Of a stretch of DNA of 64,000 nt, positions 32,724 to 42,136 are shown piece by piece. The stretch is from Companilactobacillus ginsenosidimutans (GTDB lineage Bacteria; Bacillota; Bacilli; Lactobacillales; Lactobacillaceae): positions 1,612,001-1,676,000 of the forward strand of contig NZ_CP012034.1 of the NCBI RefSeq assembly GCF_001050475.1, given 5' to 3'. The translations under genes and the position numbers were made by a program. How positions within the stretch are numbered: the stretch's first letter is position 1; every line of letters starts with the position of its first letter. The notes under the pieces are model-generated. The model was not told the DNA's origin, searched no databases, and saw nothing but the letters and a program-made list of their open reading frames with translations.

Positions 32724-34505
32724 TTACTTCAATACAATCTTCTTATACAAGTACCTCGTGACGAAATAGTACAGGAAGTACAAGACTAAGAAGATGGCAA
32801 ATGGTATTTCAATCCCAACGTATGGGTGTGGCAATAGTCCTTTAAACATTTGAACACCAACTAATACGTGGACAATTCCAATCACTCCAGGAACTGCGAA
32901 CAACACGGCAATTTCTTTGTTGATAGATTTACGTAAAGTTCTTTGTCTAGTACCAATCTTGTAGAGCATGTTGTAACGTTTTACGTCTCCTGCTGCTCCA
33001 GATAAAATCTTGAACATTAGACAACTAGCTAACATGGCTAGAAAAGCAATTCCCAGGAAGAATCCCATGAATTCGAGTCCAGAGTAGAATCCGTTGATGA
33101 CAGTGTAGGCCGAATACTTATCAGTCTGCATTTGTACCAGCTTTGGGAAACGTTTCTGTTGAATTTTAGAGATGGCTTTCATTTCGGCAAAATTTTTCTT
33201 GAATGAATCTGTTTTAACAAATGTCACTTTGTTAGTTTTCGCTGAAATCTGATCGAATTTCTCGTTGCTAACAGCTTTGACTGGTGCTTGATCTTCACCG
33301 GTAGCTGATAATGACTGCAGGTCAAAGCTAGCTTTTTCAACATTTGAAGTTGTTTCTGTTTTTGAATCCATAACATTACCATTGAAAACCTTAATTTTCA
33401 GTGGCTGATCATTAAAGGCAGACTGTTTAACATAAATTCCATCTTTAGCATTTTTATAATCATATTCGTAGATAGATTTATCATTAATCTTGTCCAATTG
33501 AGCATTCTCTTTGTCACCAATATTGATGATTGAAGTGTCATACCAATGTTGGCCGTTCACAGTAGTATCAATTTGGCCACGGAAACCCAATCCAACCGTA
33601 ATTGCACCAAGTGCCAAAGCAAACATAATTGAGACAACTGAAAGAATTCTTGTATAGTCACCAATTCTGAAATTCAATTGTGACAAGGTGAAATTGTTCA
33701 ACCCTTTTTGAGAAAATGATTTCTTGCGCTTAAGCGCATTAATAATTGTGGTTGTTAATGAATTGATAATGAAATATGTTCCCAGAACAATTGTGATTAG
33801 AGCCACTACGACACCAATCATAATGAATCCGGGATTCTTTCCCATATAAATCATGCTGAAGTATCCGACTGCTAATAAAATTATTCCAATGACTGATTGA
33901 GCCGCAGTCCAAACAGTGTTGCGTTTAATTTTAGTTGGTTGACTGTCTTTTTGAAGCAGTGTTAAAACTTTTGTCATGCGAAGTGTAATTGAATTTCTGA
34001 TTGCTGAAATAATGAAAATTAAAGCGAAGAATGCAATTGTTACTAGTAGTGCTGGCATGTAAAAGCTATTAAAGTGAGAAATTTGCATGCCCATATTTTT
34101 AACTAAGATATCGCCAACGAATCCGGTTGCTAAAATTCCAATTAAGATACCAATTGCTGATGCGATAGCGCCAATAGCGAATGTTTCCACAAAAATCATC
34201 TTAGAAATTTTGCTACTTTTGGCACCAAGCATCATAAACATTCCATATTCCTTCTGACGCATGCTCAAAAGGAATTTATTTGCGTAATTTATATAGACGA
34301 CAGTAATTATTGCTAAAAGTACAGCACCCACTCCAAAGATAAAGACTGTCGCCGCGGCTGGTGAATTAGAATTTAAAAATTGTTTGTTCATGGCTAAGGT
34401 CATAAACATATAGAAGATGGCTGCGGCAATCATCAAGCCAGAAAACAAGACACTGTAATCTCTTAGACGATGTCGAATACCACCTAAAGCTAACTTGTTT
34501 AACAT
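32724..34505 (-). CDS. BceB-type ABC transporter permease (FtsX family)
   Basis: 593-residue membrane protein. The N-terminal block NKLALGGIRHRLRDYSVLFSGLMIAAAIFYMF, four hydrophobic segments, two more around residues 205-240, a large extracytoplasmic region at about residues 310-460, and a final group of three membrane segments give the BceB layout. BceAB exporters protect against peptide antibiotics such as bacitracin or signal their presence to a BceRS two-component system. No such system is adjacent here, so the role is inferred. It follows its ATPase after 13 bp. Confidence 0.82.
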   Translation of the reverse strand: MLNKLALGGIRHRLRDYSVLFSGLMIAAAIFYMFMTLAMNKQFLNSNSPAAATVFIFGVGAVLLAIITVVYINYANKFLLSMRQKEYGMFMMLGAKSSKISKMIFVETFAIGAIASAIGILIGILATGFVGDILVKNMGMQISHFNSFYMPALLVTIAFFALIFIISAIRNSITLRMTKVLTLLQKDSQPTKIKRNTVWTAAQSVIGIILLAVGYFSMIYMGKNPGFIMIGVVVALITIVLGTYFIINSLTTTIINALKRKKSFSQKGLNNFTLSQLNFRIGDYTRILSVVSIMFALALGAITVGLGFRGQIDTTVNGQHWYDTSIINIGDKENAQLDKINDKSIYEYDYKNAKDGIYVKQSAFNDQPLKIKVFNGNVMDSKTETTSNVEKASFDLQSLSATGEDQAPVKAVSNEKFDQISAKTNKVTFVKTDSFKKNFAEMKAISKIQQKRFPKLVQMQTDKYSAYTVINGFYSGLEFMGFFLGIAFLAMLASCLMFKILSGAAGDVKRYNMLYKIGTRQRTLRKSINKEIAVLFAVPGVIGIVHVLVGVQMFKGLLPHPYVGIEIPFAIFLVLYFLYYFVTRYLYKKIVLK

Positions 34506-34518
34506 CAGTTTTCCCCCC

Positions 34519-35271
34519 TTATTCTGCGAATGTTCCTAATGAATCAAGAATTTCTTGGTAGAAAATGCCTCGTGAATTCTGTTCGTTTTTCAATTCTTGA
34601 CCAATTTCACCATCTTTAATGAACAAGATTCGGTCACAGAAACTGGCTGAGAATGGATCGTGGGTTACTAATAAGATAGAAACATTATCTTCATGGTTAA
34701 TTTTTGTCATAGTGTCCATCAAAGCGCGGGCACTTTTTGAATCCAAGGCACCTGTTGGTTCATCACCAAAAATGATATTGGGCTTATGAACCAAAGCTCG
34801 AGCGGCAGCGACACGTTGTTTTTGACCACCTGATAATTCTGTTGGGTAGTGATTCAAAATTTCTGTTAAACCTAATTTTTCAGAAATGCTCATTACTGCT
34901 GGTTTAATTTCTTTTACAGGTTTATTTTGTAATGCCAGTGGTAGTGCAATGTTTTCGTATGCTGTTAGATTTTCTAGCAAGTTGAAATCTTGGAAGATAA
35001 ATCCAATTTTGTTGGCACGAAAATCTGCCATTTCATTAGTATTAAGTTTGGTAATATCTTCTCCAGCAATTTTTACTTCCCCACTAGTTGGAGTATCTAA
35101 TGTAGATAAAATATTTAGAAGAGTAGTTTTACCTGATCCAGACGCTCCCATAATACCAACGAACTCACCTGGTTGAACTTCAAAGTTTACATCTGATAAA
35201 GCTTTAAATTGTTTCTCATTTGCCTTACCGTATATTTTTTCGACGTTTTTAACATCAACTATTTTTGTCAT
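34519..35271 (-). CDS. BceA-type ABC transporter ATP-binding protein
   Basis: 250-residue ATPase. Walker A is GASGSGKTT (residues 42-50), signature ELSGGQKQRVAAARAL, Walker B IIFGDEPTGALDS. This arrangement is characteristic of the MacB/LolD/BceA group. It is the first gene of a two-gene operon with the FtsX-type permease. GGAGGGATATACAA precedes the ATG. The region 35272-35504 holds the two divergent promoters; I did not define their boxes. Confidence 0.88.
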   Translation of the reverse strand: MTKIVDVKNVEKIYGKANEKQFKALSDVNFEVQPGEFVGIMGASGSGKTTLLNILSTLDTPTSGEVKIAGEDITKLNTNEMADFRANKIGFIFQDFNLLENLTAYENIALPLALQNKPVKEIKPAVMSISEKLGLTEILNHYPTELSGGQKQRVAAARALVHKPNIIFGDEPTGALDSKSARALMDTMTKINHEDNVSILLVTHDPFSASFCDRILFIKDGEIGQELKNEQNSRGIFYQEILDSLGTFAE

Positions 35272-35504
35272 TTGTATATCCCTCCATCTGATATATCTAT
35301 CTTATGAAAAATAGTGGGAATAGTCGTTGGATTCATATTACAAGAACTTACACTTTTGTAAGCCAACCTCACTTAGCAATAATTTGATATTGTTTTATAT
35401 TCAAATTCAATTGATTTATCAGTAAAAAAGTTGAACAATCTAATATATACTATTAAGGTTGTAAAAATTTTTGTATATAGGGGTGTTTCGCTTTGGGGGA
35501 AAAA

Positions 35505-36947
35505 ATGCCAGAACTTGACTCTAAAAAGTCATACATTAGCTGGCCTGTCATAGCTTTGATGGACTTTGTTACCGTAATTGGTTTTGATGATATTATTTAT
35601 AACTTTCAAAACCAAGGTCTCGGTATCGTTACTACTTGGATTTTAATGCTATTTTTATTCGTTGTTCCTTATGAAATGATGGTTGGACATATGGGTTCAG
35701 TCTTCAGTCACGAGGGTGGCGGTATGTCATCATGGGTTCGTGGTACTAGTGGAAATGTCTGGGGATACATTTGTGCCTGGACTTACTGGGTTTCAGGACT
35801 TCCATATATCGTCGATGTTGCCAACTCAATGTTAATTTCATTCGGTTGGTTGATTCACGGAAACAATACGATGTCGAATACGATGAGTAATAGTATGTTT
35901 GCGTTATTAACAGCCGCAATCTTCACATTATTCATTTTCATTCAACATCATTTAAAGAACTCACTTCAATGGTTAGGAATCATTGGTGGTGGTGCAATGT
36001 TCATCGTTACTGTTTTGTATGTAATTATGACTGTAGTTTACCTTGGACAAGGAAACGCACCGCACACTCAACCTTTCACGCTAAAATCATTTATTCCTAA
36101 ATTTGATTTGCACTACTTATCAACTTTCGGATTAGTAATTTTTGCCATGAATGGCTCTGAATTTGCTGCACCATACGTTACGGAAATGAAAAATGGTAAA
36201 CGTGATTTTCCAAAAGCTATGTGGATGTTAGCAATTATGACCGGATTCTTGACAGTCTTAGGATCATTCTCATTGGGTGTGTTTTTCAACGCCCATCACT
36301 TGCCTAATGACTTGAAAATGAATGGTTCATACTACGCCTTCCAAGCCATGGGAAATGACTTTGGAATGGGTCGATTCTTCCTATATGTATTCGCAATTAC
36401 GCAAGCTATCTACATGATGGCCCAACTTGCGGTGCTAATTGATGCCGGAACGCGTATGTTCTTGTCTGACACGGCAAAATCTTATTTGCCTAAGGGTCTA
36501 ACTAAGACGGATAAACGTGGTTTGCCTATCAATGGATATTGGCTCACTACCGGTATTTGTACAGTTATTATGGTGCTTAGTGCTACTTTGCCAAATATGA
36601 ATTCAATCTTTAATCAACTGTTGAATTTGAATGGTATTGTTTCGCCTTACACTACTTGTTTCTTATTTAGTTCATTCATTATTGTTCGTTTGAAACCTAA
36701 GAAGTTCCCTTCTGATTTCACTTATATTAAGAATCAGAAGTGGGCTGTTATTGTTGGTGCTTGGTGTTTCTTGATCACTTTTGGTGCTGCTACTCTTGGG
36801 ATTTTGCCTGTTGATGAGGCTTATGGTACTGGTACTTGGTATCATGTTTTGGCGCTCAATATTATTGAACCGTTATTGATGATTGCTGTCGGGGTTATCT
36901 TACCGTTGATAGCTCGAGCAGAACGCCGCAAAGACAACCTCGCTTAG
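35505..36947 (+). CDS. APC-family amino acid permease
   Basis: 480-residue membrane protein with about 12 hydrophobic segments. SWPVIALMDFVTVIGFDDIIYNF, GGGMSSWVRGTSGNVWGYICAWTYW and MNGSEFAAPYVTEMKNGKRDFPKA are typical of the glutamate:GABA antiporter/basic amino acid branch of the APC superfamily. The substrate is unknown. Start ATG 35505 has GGGGG six bases upstream; TTG 35493 overlaps this site. Monocistronic; a structured element (36970-37130) and a terminator-like hairpin (37287) follow. From about 36700 the codons shift toward T-ended forms. Confidence 0.82.
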   Translation: MPELDSKKSYISWPVIALMDFVTVIGFDDIIYNFQNQGLGIVTTWILMLFLFVVPYEMMVGHMGSVFSHEGGGMSSWVRGTSGNVWGYICAWTYWVSGLPYIVDVANSMLISFGWLIHGNNTMSNTMSNSMFALLTAAIFTLFIFIQHHLKNSLQWLGIIGGGAMFIVTVLYVIMTVVYLGQGNAPHTQPFTLKSFIPKFDLHYLSTFGLVIFAMNGSEFAAPYVTEMKNGKRDFPKAMWMLAIMTGFLTVLGSFSLGVFFNAHHLPNDLKMNGSYYAFQAMGNDFGMGRFFLYVFAITQAIYMMAQLAVLIDAGTRMFLSDTAKSYLPKGLTKTDKRGLPINGYWLTTGICTVIMVLSATLPNMNSIFNQLLNLNGIVSPYTTCFLFSSFIIVRLKPKKFPSDFTYIKNQKWAVIVGAWCFLITFGAATLGILPVDEAYGTGTWYHVLALNIIEPLLMIAVGVILPLIARAERRKDNLA

Positions 36948-36969
36948 TTTTGTTGGGAGGTTCACTTTC

Positions 36970-37130
36970 GCCCTGCGGTCAGGTTCCTGGGGGCCGTGGT
37001 CGCTGTGAACACGAATTCGAGCTTTTCCAAGTTCGGGAAAATCTCGAATCTCGGTTTTTATGTAAGCCTGCCCTTTGGCAGGCAAACATAAATCTCACGG
37101 CTTGGGCCCCCAGGAACCTGACCTCCGGGC
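36970..37130 (-). repeat. Structured palindromic element, copy 3 (reverse orientation)
   Basis: 161-base palindrome. The outer stem GGTCAGGTTCCTGGGGGCC (36977-36995) pairs perfectly with 37105-37123, and GCCC with GGGC outside it. Hairpin A is at 37015-37049 (7 bp, 1x1, 6 bp, 7-nt loop; 35 nt) and hairpin B at 37057-37092 (TTTATGT, AA/AA internal loop, GCCTGCC stem). Read on the minus strand, order B then A, 7-base linker AACCGAG and 3' CACAGCG match copies 1 and 4. The rest of the 463-base gap (37131-37286) shows nothing definite. Confidence 0.82.
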
Positions 37131-37286
37131 TTGTACTCCAATAAAACTTACTTGGTTGTGGGTTTTTGCTTGCTCCTCCGCGTAATTCCTACGATAAGAT
37201 TGGACAGACTGTAATACTGTTTTCGTCTGATCGTTAGTCTGCACAGATCGATATTTTGAATTGTAAAATCTAAAGTCAAGACACTA

Positions 37287-37327
37287 AAATAGCGCATTCC
37301 AAAAATTGGAATGCGCTATTTTTTTGT
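37287..37327 (+). terminator. Terminator upstream of ogt
   Basis: AATAGCGCATTCC / GGAATGCGCTATT with a 7-base loop and seven T. It ends plus-strand transcription from the permease region. Confidence 0.9.
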
Positions 37328-37410
37328 ATTTATTGATATTAAAAAGCCAGATTGTGATACTTCTTGATTCTTTTGTGTTGTATTATCGTATCAGTAAAGG
37401 GGGCGTTTCT

Positions 37411-37926
37411 ATGTATCTTAAATCGGTTTATGCTTCACCTCTTGGTGAAATGACTTTGCTGGCTAAGGATGAGGCTTTGGTTGGGGTTTGGTTTTCTGAT
37501 CAGGCTCATTTTGGGGCTGGTTATGACTTGGACTCTGTTGATTTTGGCGAGTCTCATCCGCTTTCTCTTGCTGCTTCTTGGTTGGATTCTTATTTTGCTG
37601 GGGAACGTCCTTCTATTGATTCTTTGCCACTTGCCCCTGAAGTTACTGAATTTCGGGGTCTTGTTTTGTCGGTGCTGGAGTCGGTTCCTTATGGTTCTAC
37701 TATTACCTATAAAGAGATTGCCACTCGTATTACTGACCTTCGTGGTGGACGCAAATCATCTGCTCGGGCTGTTGGTGGTGCTGTTGGGCATAATCCTATT
37801 TCAATTATTATTCCTTGTCACCGCGTTGTTGGTAGTAATGGATCCTTGACTGGCTATGCCGGTGGGATTTCTCGTAAAATTGCTTTGTTGGATTTGGAGG
37901 GTGCTGCTCATGGCAAGTTCATCTGA
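37411..37926 (+). CDS. ogt: Methylated-DNA--protein-cysteine methyltransferase
   Basis: 171-residue suicide DNA repair protein that takes the methyl group from O6-methylguanine. The active-site motif IPCHRVVG with the acceptor cysteine is intact, and SARAVGGAVGHNPI upstream forms the DNA-binding helix. Start ATG 37411 has AAGGGGGCG upstream; the longer frame begins inside a terminator. The end overlaps the downstream adaA start by 17 bp, so the two are co-translated. Codons are strongly T-ended compared with neighbours. Confidence 0.94.
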   Translation: MYLKSVYASPLGEMTLLAKDEALVGVWFSDQAHFGAGYDLDSVDFGESHPLSLAASWLDSYFAGERPSIDSLPLAPEVTEFRGLVLSVLESVPYGSTITYKEIATRITDLRGGRKSSARAVGGAVGHNPISIIIPCHRVVGSNGSLTGYAGGISRKIALLDLEGAAHGKFI

Positions 37927-38455
37927 GTGGAAAGCTATTTCGAATAACGATGCGGAATTTGACGGTGTCTTTTGGTATGGGGTTAAAACTACTCATATTT
38001 TTTGTCGACCTTCTTGCCCGTCTCGTCTTCCAAAACGGGAGAACATCTCAATTTATTACGACCCTAAACTGGCGGAAGCTGATGGTTTTCGTCCTTGTAA
38101 AAGGTGTCGTCCTTTGAACTCAATTGTTTCTAATGAAACTTGGGTTCAAGAAATCGATGAATTTTTAAATAATCATTATTCTGAAAACATCACTTTATCT
38201 TCGTTATCTAGCCAGATTCATGGTTCTGAATCTTATTTACGTCATGTTTATAAACAACTGACTGGTGTGACTCCGCAACAAAAGCTGATGAATATTCGTT
38301 TGGAATATGCTAAGTCTTTGTTGAAGAATACTAATGATTCCATTAAATCCGTTGGTATGTCTGTTGGAATCGATAATACAACTTACTTTATTCAGTGTTT
38401 CAAACGTCGGTTTGAGATCACGCCGAAACAATTTCAGTATCAATCTAGGCTTTAA
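37910..38455 (+). CDS. adaA: AdaA-like methylphosphotriester-sensing AraC regulator
   Basis: 181 residues. The N-terminal Ada zinc domain has the four cysteines Cys32, Cys36, Cys63 and Cys66 (FCRPSC and RPCKRCRP), where methyl transfer from DNA phosphotriesters activates the protein. The C-terminal AraC helix-turn-helix pair follows (ITLSSLSSQIHGSESYLRHVYKQ; VGMSVGIDNTTYFIQCFKRR). It regulates the adaptive response to alkylation, presumably this operon. The start follows GGAGGG inside ogt. Compact length matches B. subtilis AdaA. Confidence 0.92.
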   Translation: MASSSEWKAISNNDAEFDGVFWYGVKTTHIFCRPSCPSRLPKRENISIYYDPKLAEADGFRPCKRCRPLNSIVSNETWVQEIDEFLNNHYSENITLSSLSSQIHGSESYLRHVYKQLTGVTPQQKLMNIRLEYAKSLLKNTNDSIKSVGMSVGIDNTTYFIQCFKRRFEITPKQFQYQSRL

Positions 38456-38502
38456 TGAAGTAATATCAAATTAAATATATATTTATGGAAGGAAATTCCC
38501 AT

Positions 38503-39009
38503 ATGACTCAAATGAAATGTAAAGATACCCTCTCAATTACTAATCACCGTGTTTTCGCTTCTGATTTAAACGAACACAATACTGTTTTTGGTGGTCAAAT
38601 TTTATCTGCTATTGATAATAATTCTTCTATTGCAGCTTCTCGTGCTGCTCGTATCGAAACCGTTACTGCCTCTGTTGACCAAGTTAATTTTATGCATCCC
38701 TTTGTCTTACAAGATTCACGTTGTGTTGAGTCTTATGTGACTGGTGTTGGTAGTTCCTCGATCGAAGTTTTTACCAAAATTATTGGTGAACATTTAAAAA
38801 CTGGCGAGCGCTTCCTTGGTCTCACGTGTTTTTCAACCTTCGTACTAACTGACCGTAGCATAAAGCTTCCCGAGATAATCCCCGTCAGTGATGAAGAAAT
38901 ATTTGTTTGCGCAGGCTATAAACAACGCAAACTTGAACGTGGAGAGAAGCTTAAAGAACAAGTTGAGCTCAATAAGCATATGTCACTCGATTTTCCTTGG
39001 GATAACTAA
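38503..39009 (+). CDS. Acyl-CoA thioesterase (hot-dog fold)
   Basis: 168-residue protein of the YciA/BFIT-like acyl-CoA thioesterase family. The signature reads DLNEHNTVFGGQILSAID, with the catalytic acidic residue region, and ASVDQVNFMHPF. It hydrolyses acyl-CoA; chain-length preference is unknown. The start at ATG 38503 follows GGAAGGAAATTCC. The stop overlaps that of the convergent SDR gene by 3 bases, leaving no room for a terminator. Confidence 0.85.
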   Translation: MTQMKCKDTLSITNHRVFASDLNEHNTVFGGQILSAIDNNSSIAASRAARIETVTASVDQVNFMHPFVLQDSRCVESYVTGVGSSSIEVFTKIIGEHLKTGERFLGLTCFSTFVLTDRSIKLPEIIPVSDEEIFVCAGYKQRKLERGEKLKEQVELNKHMSLDFPWDN

Positions 39010-39758
39010 TAATCGCGTTGGTTTGTTGAACGAAGAATAACTTCGTTGATCGCAACGGTGTCTTCAGTATTGATTGCATATACTACTGCATTGGCAACAT
39101 CTTTGACGTTCAAGCCTTCATTCATTTCAGTTGCCTTAACAGCAGCTCTTGTTTCTGGATCCGAGATTGTTTGTGCCAAGGCCGTCTGTGCGTGTCCGGG
39201 TGAAATCATTGTTGATTTAATATTCTTGCCAACTTCTTCGACACGCAAACCTTCCATAATTGCACGCATTGCGTATTTTGTTCCTGAATAAACTGCTGAG
39301 CCTGCTCCTGTAAAATGTCCAGCGACTGAGTCGGTTGTGATTATTTGGCCACCACCTTGTTCCTCCATAATAGGAAGAACAGCGTTGATTCCATATAAAG
39401 CACCCATGACGTTGACTGACATCATTTGTTCCCATTCAGAAACTTTTCCATCACGTAATTCGGAAATAGGCATCAAACCTGCATTGTTAAATAGGACATC
39501 AATTTTTCCAAAATGGTCTTTGGCAAAATCAATTAGACTTTTGACCTCTTCATTTCTTGTGACATCGACTGATTGATAGATTACTTCTGTATCAGGATAA
39601 GTTGTTGTTAGTTGATCAGACAAATTTTTAAGTGCCGATTCTCTTCTGGCTCCCAAAACTAATTTGGCACCTTTTTCTGCCAATTGTGTAGCTGTTTCTT
39701 TACCGATACCACTTGATGCTCCTGTGATTACGACTACTTTATTTTTGATGAATTCCAT
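39006..39758 (-). CDS. Short-chain dehydrogenase/reductase
   Basis: 250-residue NAD(P)-dependent oxidoreductase. Cofactor motif TGASSGIGKE at residues 12-21, NNAGLMP, and the catalytic Ser...YSGTKYAMRA (Tyr-x3-Lys) are intact. It resembles the classical SDRs at 62137 and 63906, which share the ending of the protein. The substrate is unknown. It is divergent from an HxlR regulator at 39917, which probably controls it through the palindrome at 39841. Confidence 0.88.
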   Translation of the reverse strand: MEFIKNKVVVITGASSGIGKETATQLAEKGAKLVLGARRESALKNLSDQLTTTYPDTEVIYQSVDVTRNEEVKSLIDFAKDHFGKIDVLFNNAGLMPISELRDGKVSEWEQMMSVNVMGALYGINAVLPIMEEQGGGQIITTDSVAGHFTGAGSAVYSGTKYAMRAIMEGLRVEEVGKNIKSTMISPGHAQTALAQTISDPETRAAVKATEMNEGLNVKDVANAVVYAINTEDTVAINEVILRSTNQRDY

Positions 39759-39840
39759 TGTTAAATCCTCCTGTAAACTAGGTTATGGACACAGTTTAGC
39801 GGGATTCTAAATCTTTACAATTACGCACTTTGATATACCT

Positions 39841-39860
39841 AACTTACCTAAAAGTAAGTT
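39841..39860. promoter_or_regulatory. Candidate HxlR operator
   Basis: Perfect inverted repeat AACTTAC-N6-GTAAGTT in the SDR/HxlR divergent region. Another half-site GTAAGGTTA lies at about 39903, before the regulator start. Confidence 0.5.
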
Positions 39861-39916
39861 TTATTGAGACTCTAAGATTTGCTCGAATTAATTTTTTTGA
39901 AAGTAAGGTTAATTAT

Positions 39917-40300
39917 ATGGCTGAAAAACAAGCAAGCTACCAAAATGGCGTCTTGGCGACCCTTTCTGTAATGGGAGGAAAATGGAAACCCCTGATTCTT
40001 TGCCACATGGGTGCAGGCCCAATTAGACCCGCAGAATTACTTCGAGTTGTTCCAGGCATTTCCCAAAAAGTTTTAACAGATCAATTACGCGAATTAGAGC
40101 GCGATGAAATCATTGCCAGACATGTGTACAATGAAGTTCCACCTCACGTTGAGTACGAAATCACACCTTATGGCGAAACTTTGAATAAAGTTTTAATCGC
40201 GATGTCGACCTGGGGTGAAGATAGAATCAAGCGTCTGCAAGAAAAAGGACAGTCGGTTGATTTAGTTTATCCAGATCATGAAGGATACGATAACGATTAA
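39917..40300 (+). CDS. HxlR-family transcriptional regulator
   Basis: 128-residue winged-helix regulator: GKWKPLILCHMGAGPIRPAELLRVVPGISQKVLTDQLRELE is the HxlR DNA-binding domain, followed by RHVYNEVPPHVEYEITPYGETL. Members often sense reactive electrophiles or aldehydes and control an adjacent oxidoreductase, here the divergent SDR. Start ATG 39917 was chosen over 39830, since AAGG lies before it and the family starts here. Confidence 0.88.
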   Translation: MAEKQASYQNGVLATLSVMGGKWKPLILCHMGAGPIRPAELLRVVPGISQKVLTDQLRELERDEIIARHVYNEVPPHVEYEITPYGETLNKVLIAMSTWGEDRIKRLQEKGQSVDLVYPDHEGYDND

Positions 40301-40425
40301 TTATTATTACCCTATTGGCTAAAATGATAACTAGTAGGGTTTTTCTTAAACTCCGTATATGTTAAAGCTGAATTAAACTGCAAACAGATATGAACCAGTT
40401 TTGTAAATAGAAGAAGGGAAACAGG

Positions 40426-40683
40426 ATGTTGAATTATCTCTTTGCGTGGGGAATCCCATTTCATTTGTTATCACTCGTAATCATATATATGTTTGCTGAG
40501 TCAAATGCCATGAAACATATGCGTCCTATACTCTTTGGTGGAAAGCCGTTGAATATGTTGTTGTCATGGTCTTTATTAATCTTAATCGGTGTACTTGTTT
40601 ATTTAATTCCCTATTTTTACCAACTGTTAATCTTCATAATAGGATTTTATCTTGTATTTGAATTGCATAAGTTCAATAACTAA
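40426..40683 (+). CDS. Small membrane protein of unknown function
   Basis: 85 residues with three hydrophobic segments (residues 5-22, 42-58, 62-78) and short polar loops. Good start signal GAAGGGAAACAGG before ATG and its own terminator at 40684, so it is likely real. No family is recognised. Confidence 0.7.
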   Translation: MLNYLFAWGIPFHLLSLVIIYMFAESNAMKHMRPILFGGKPLNMLLSWSLLILIGVLVYLIPYFYQLLIFIIGFYLVFELHKFNN

Positions 40684-40722
40684 AAATAAGGGCGAAAACC
40701 AAATTGGTTTTCGTCCTTATTA
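40684..40722 (+). terminator. Terminator of the small membrane protein gene
   Basis: AATAAGGGCGAAAACC / GGTTTTCGTCCTTATT with a 5-base loop. Confidence 0.85.
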
Positions 40723-40884
40723 AATTTCAACGTTATCCTAAATCACCTGTCAAAAATTGTCCTTTACAGAACCTATAGCTCCAAATAGTTTTTAATTTAT
40801 TCCGCGATAACTATAGCATGTTCATCTTTACATAATACTCAAATTTGTCAGAGAGAGTAATATTAAAGTTATGGAGGCTTCACA

Positions 40885-41634
40885 ATGACATATGTTTCCT
40901 TGATATTAATTGGTTTTGCAATTGGTTTATTCGTTCTATCGACTGGTGGCGGTGGTGCAGCACTTTACATTGGCGTCTTAACTAGCGTTTTCCACCTAAG
41001 CGCACCAGTGGCTGCAGCAACTTCACTGTTCACAGCCTTCCCTTCACTTTGTGTTGGCGCATTCGGACACTATAAAGCTGGTAATATTCGATTTAAAATT
41101 GGAAACCAAATGTTGCTATCAGCAATTCCAGCAACTATTGTTGGGGCATTAGTATCACGTTTCATACCTAAAGATGTTTACACTTGGATCGTCGCAATTA
41201 TCTTAATCGTCCTAGGAATTCAAATCTTGTACTCACGTTTCTTCGGTAAACAAAAAACCAATATGAAAACTGCTCACGCTGGTTTAAAAACTGCTTTCTT
41301 TGGAATTGTCAGTGGCCTCATGGTCGGAATCGCCGGGTTAAGTGGTGGTGGACCAGTCATTGCCGGGCTATTGGTTATGAATTTAGACATGGTTCGAGCT
41401 GCCGCAACTTCCTCATATATTCTCGTCGGAACAACTGGAGTCGGATTACTCTTCCACTTATCAACCGGAAATATCGATTGGAAAATCGGTGTTTCATTAA
41501 TGATTGGTGCCATCGCAGGGGGATTATTAGCGCCAAAAATTTTGTCAAAATTAGATCCAATCAAATTTAATTCATACGTGAAACCATTTATTGGTGTATT
41601 ACTACTGGTCATGGGATTACGGATGGTTGTTTAG
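40885..41634 (+). CDS. TauE/SafE-family transporter
   Basis: 249-residue membrane protein of the sulfite exporter TauE/SafE family, with about eight hydrophobic segments arranged as two similar halves: STGGGGAALYIGVLTSVFHLSAPVAAATSLFTAFPS and GIAGLSGGGPVIAGLLVMNLDMVRAAATSSYI. Substrates in the family are small organic or sulfur anions; none can be assigned. Monocistronic with ATGGAGGCTTCACA before the start. Confidence 0.88.
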   Translation: MTYVSLILIGFAIGLFVLSTGGGGAALYIGVLTSVFHLSAPVAAATSLFTAFPSLCVGAFGHYKAGNIRFKIGNQMLLSAIPATIVGALVSRFIPKDVYTWIVAIILIVLGIQILYSRFFGKQKTNMKTAHAGLKTAFFGIVSGLMVGIAGLSGGGPVIAGLLVMNLDMVRAAATSSYILVGTTGVGLLFHLSTGNIDWKIGVSLMIGAIAGGLLAPKILSKLDPIKFNSYVKPFIGVLLLVMGLRMVV

Positions 41635-41694
41635 AATCACGAGTGCTATTGTGTATACGACATGAGGGGTTGAAAACCTATTGGAGGAATATTG

Positions 41695-41967
41695 ATGAAA
41701 AACAGAAATTCTGAGAACATGACGAGCATCGAAATAATTTTGAATAAAGAATCTAAAAAAAAGGCAGAAGAAGTTATCAAAGCTAGAACTGGTCTTAAAT
41801 TTAATGAATACATTGAAGCATTAGTTCAAAAATATGCAAACGAGTATGACAACGAGATATTAAATAATGAAACTCAAAAATTCATCGATGAGGCAGGTAG
41901 AGGTGATAGAACAAACTTCATAACTGCTGAAACCACCGAAGATTTTTTCAATGATACAAATATTTAA
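41695..41967 (+). CDS. Antitoxin-like small protein (RelB/DinJ or ribbon-helix-helix type)
   Basis: 90-residue charged protein. The N-terminal SIEIILNKESKKKAEEVIKARTGLKFNEYIEALVQKY has the strand-helix-helix pattern of RelB/DinJ antitoxins, and the C-terminal half is acidic, as in toxin-neutralising tails. No toxin gene follows; the next gene is an oxidoreductase beyond a terminator. The start is ATG 41695, with GGAGG seven bases upstream. An orphan antitoxin or a plain DNA-binding protein. Confidence 0.55.
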   Translation: MKNRNSENMTSIEIILNKESKKKAEEVIKARTGLKFNEYIEALVQKYANEYDNEILNNETQKFIDEAGRGDRTNFITAETTEDFFNDTNI

Positions 41968-41990
41968 ATTAATAAAAGTTACATTCAACA

Positions 41991-42031
41991 AAATAGAGAA
42001 CTGACATAAGTCAGCTCTCCATTTTTATTTT
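41991..42031 (+). terminator. Terminator of the antitoxin-like gene
   Basis: GAGAACTGAC-ATAA-GTCAGCTCTC hairpin with one mismatch, followed by a T-rich run. Confidence 0.8.
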
Positions 42032-42136
42032 ATATTGGTCGCATTCCCTCCTACATCTTTAAAATATCAGAATACTGATTTCACCAAATCTCTCAGATAA
42101 AATACAATGCCCTTAAAGATTACGGAGGCAGTGACT

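Noticed and set aside
36950-37144. 64-codon frame across the structured element
   Set aside because: The region is a near-perfect palindrome; opposite strands are both open only because of its composition.
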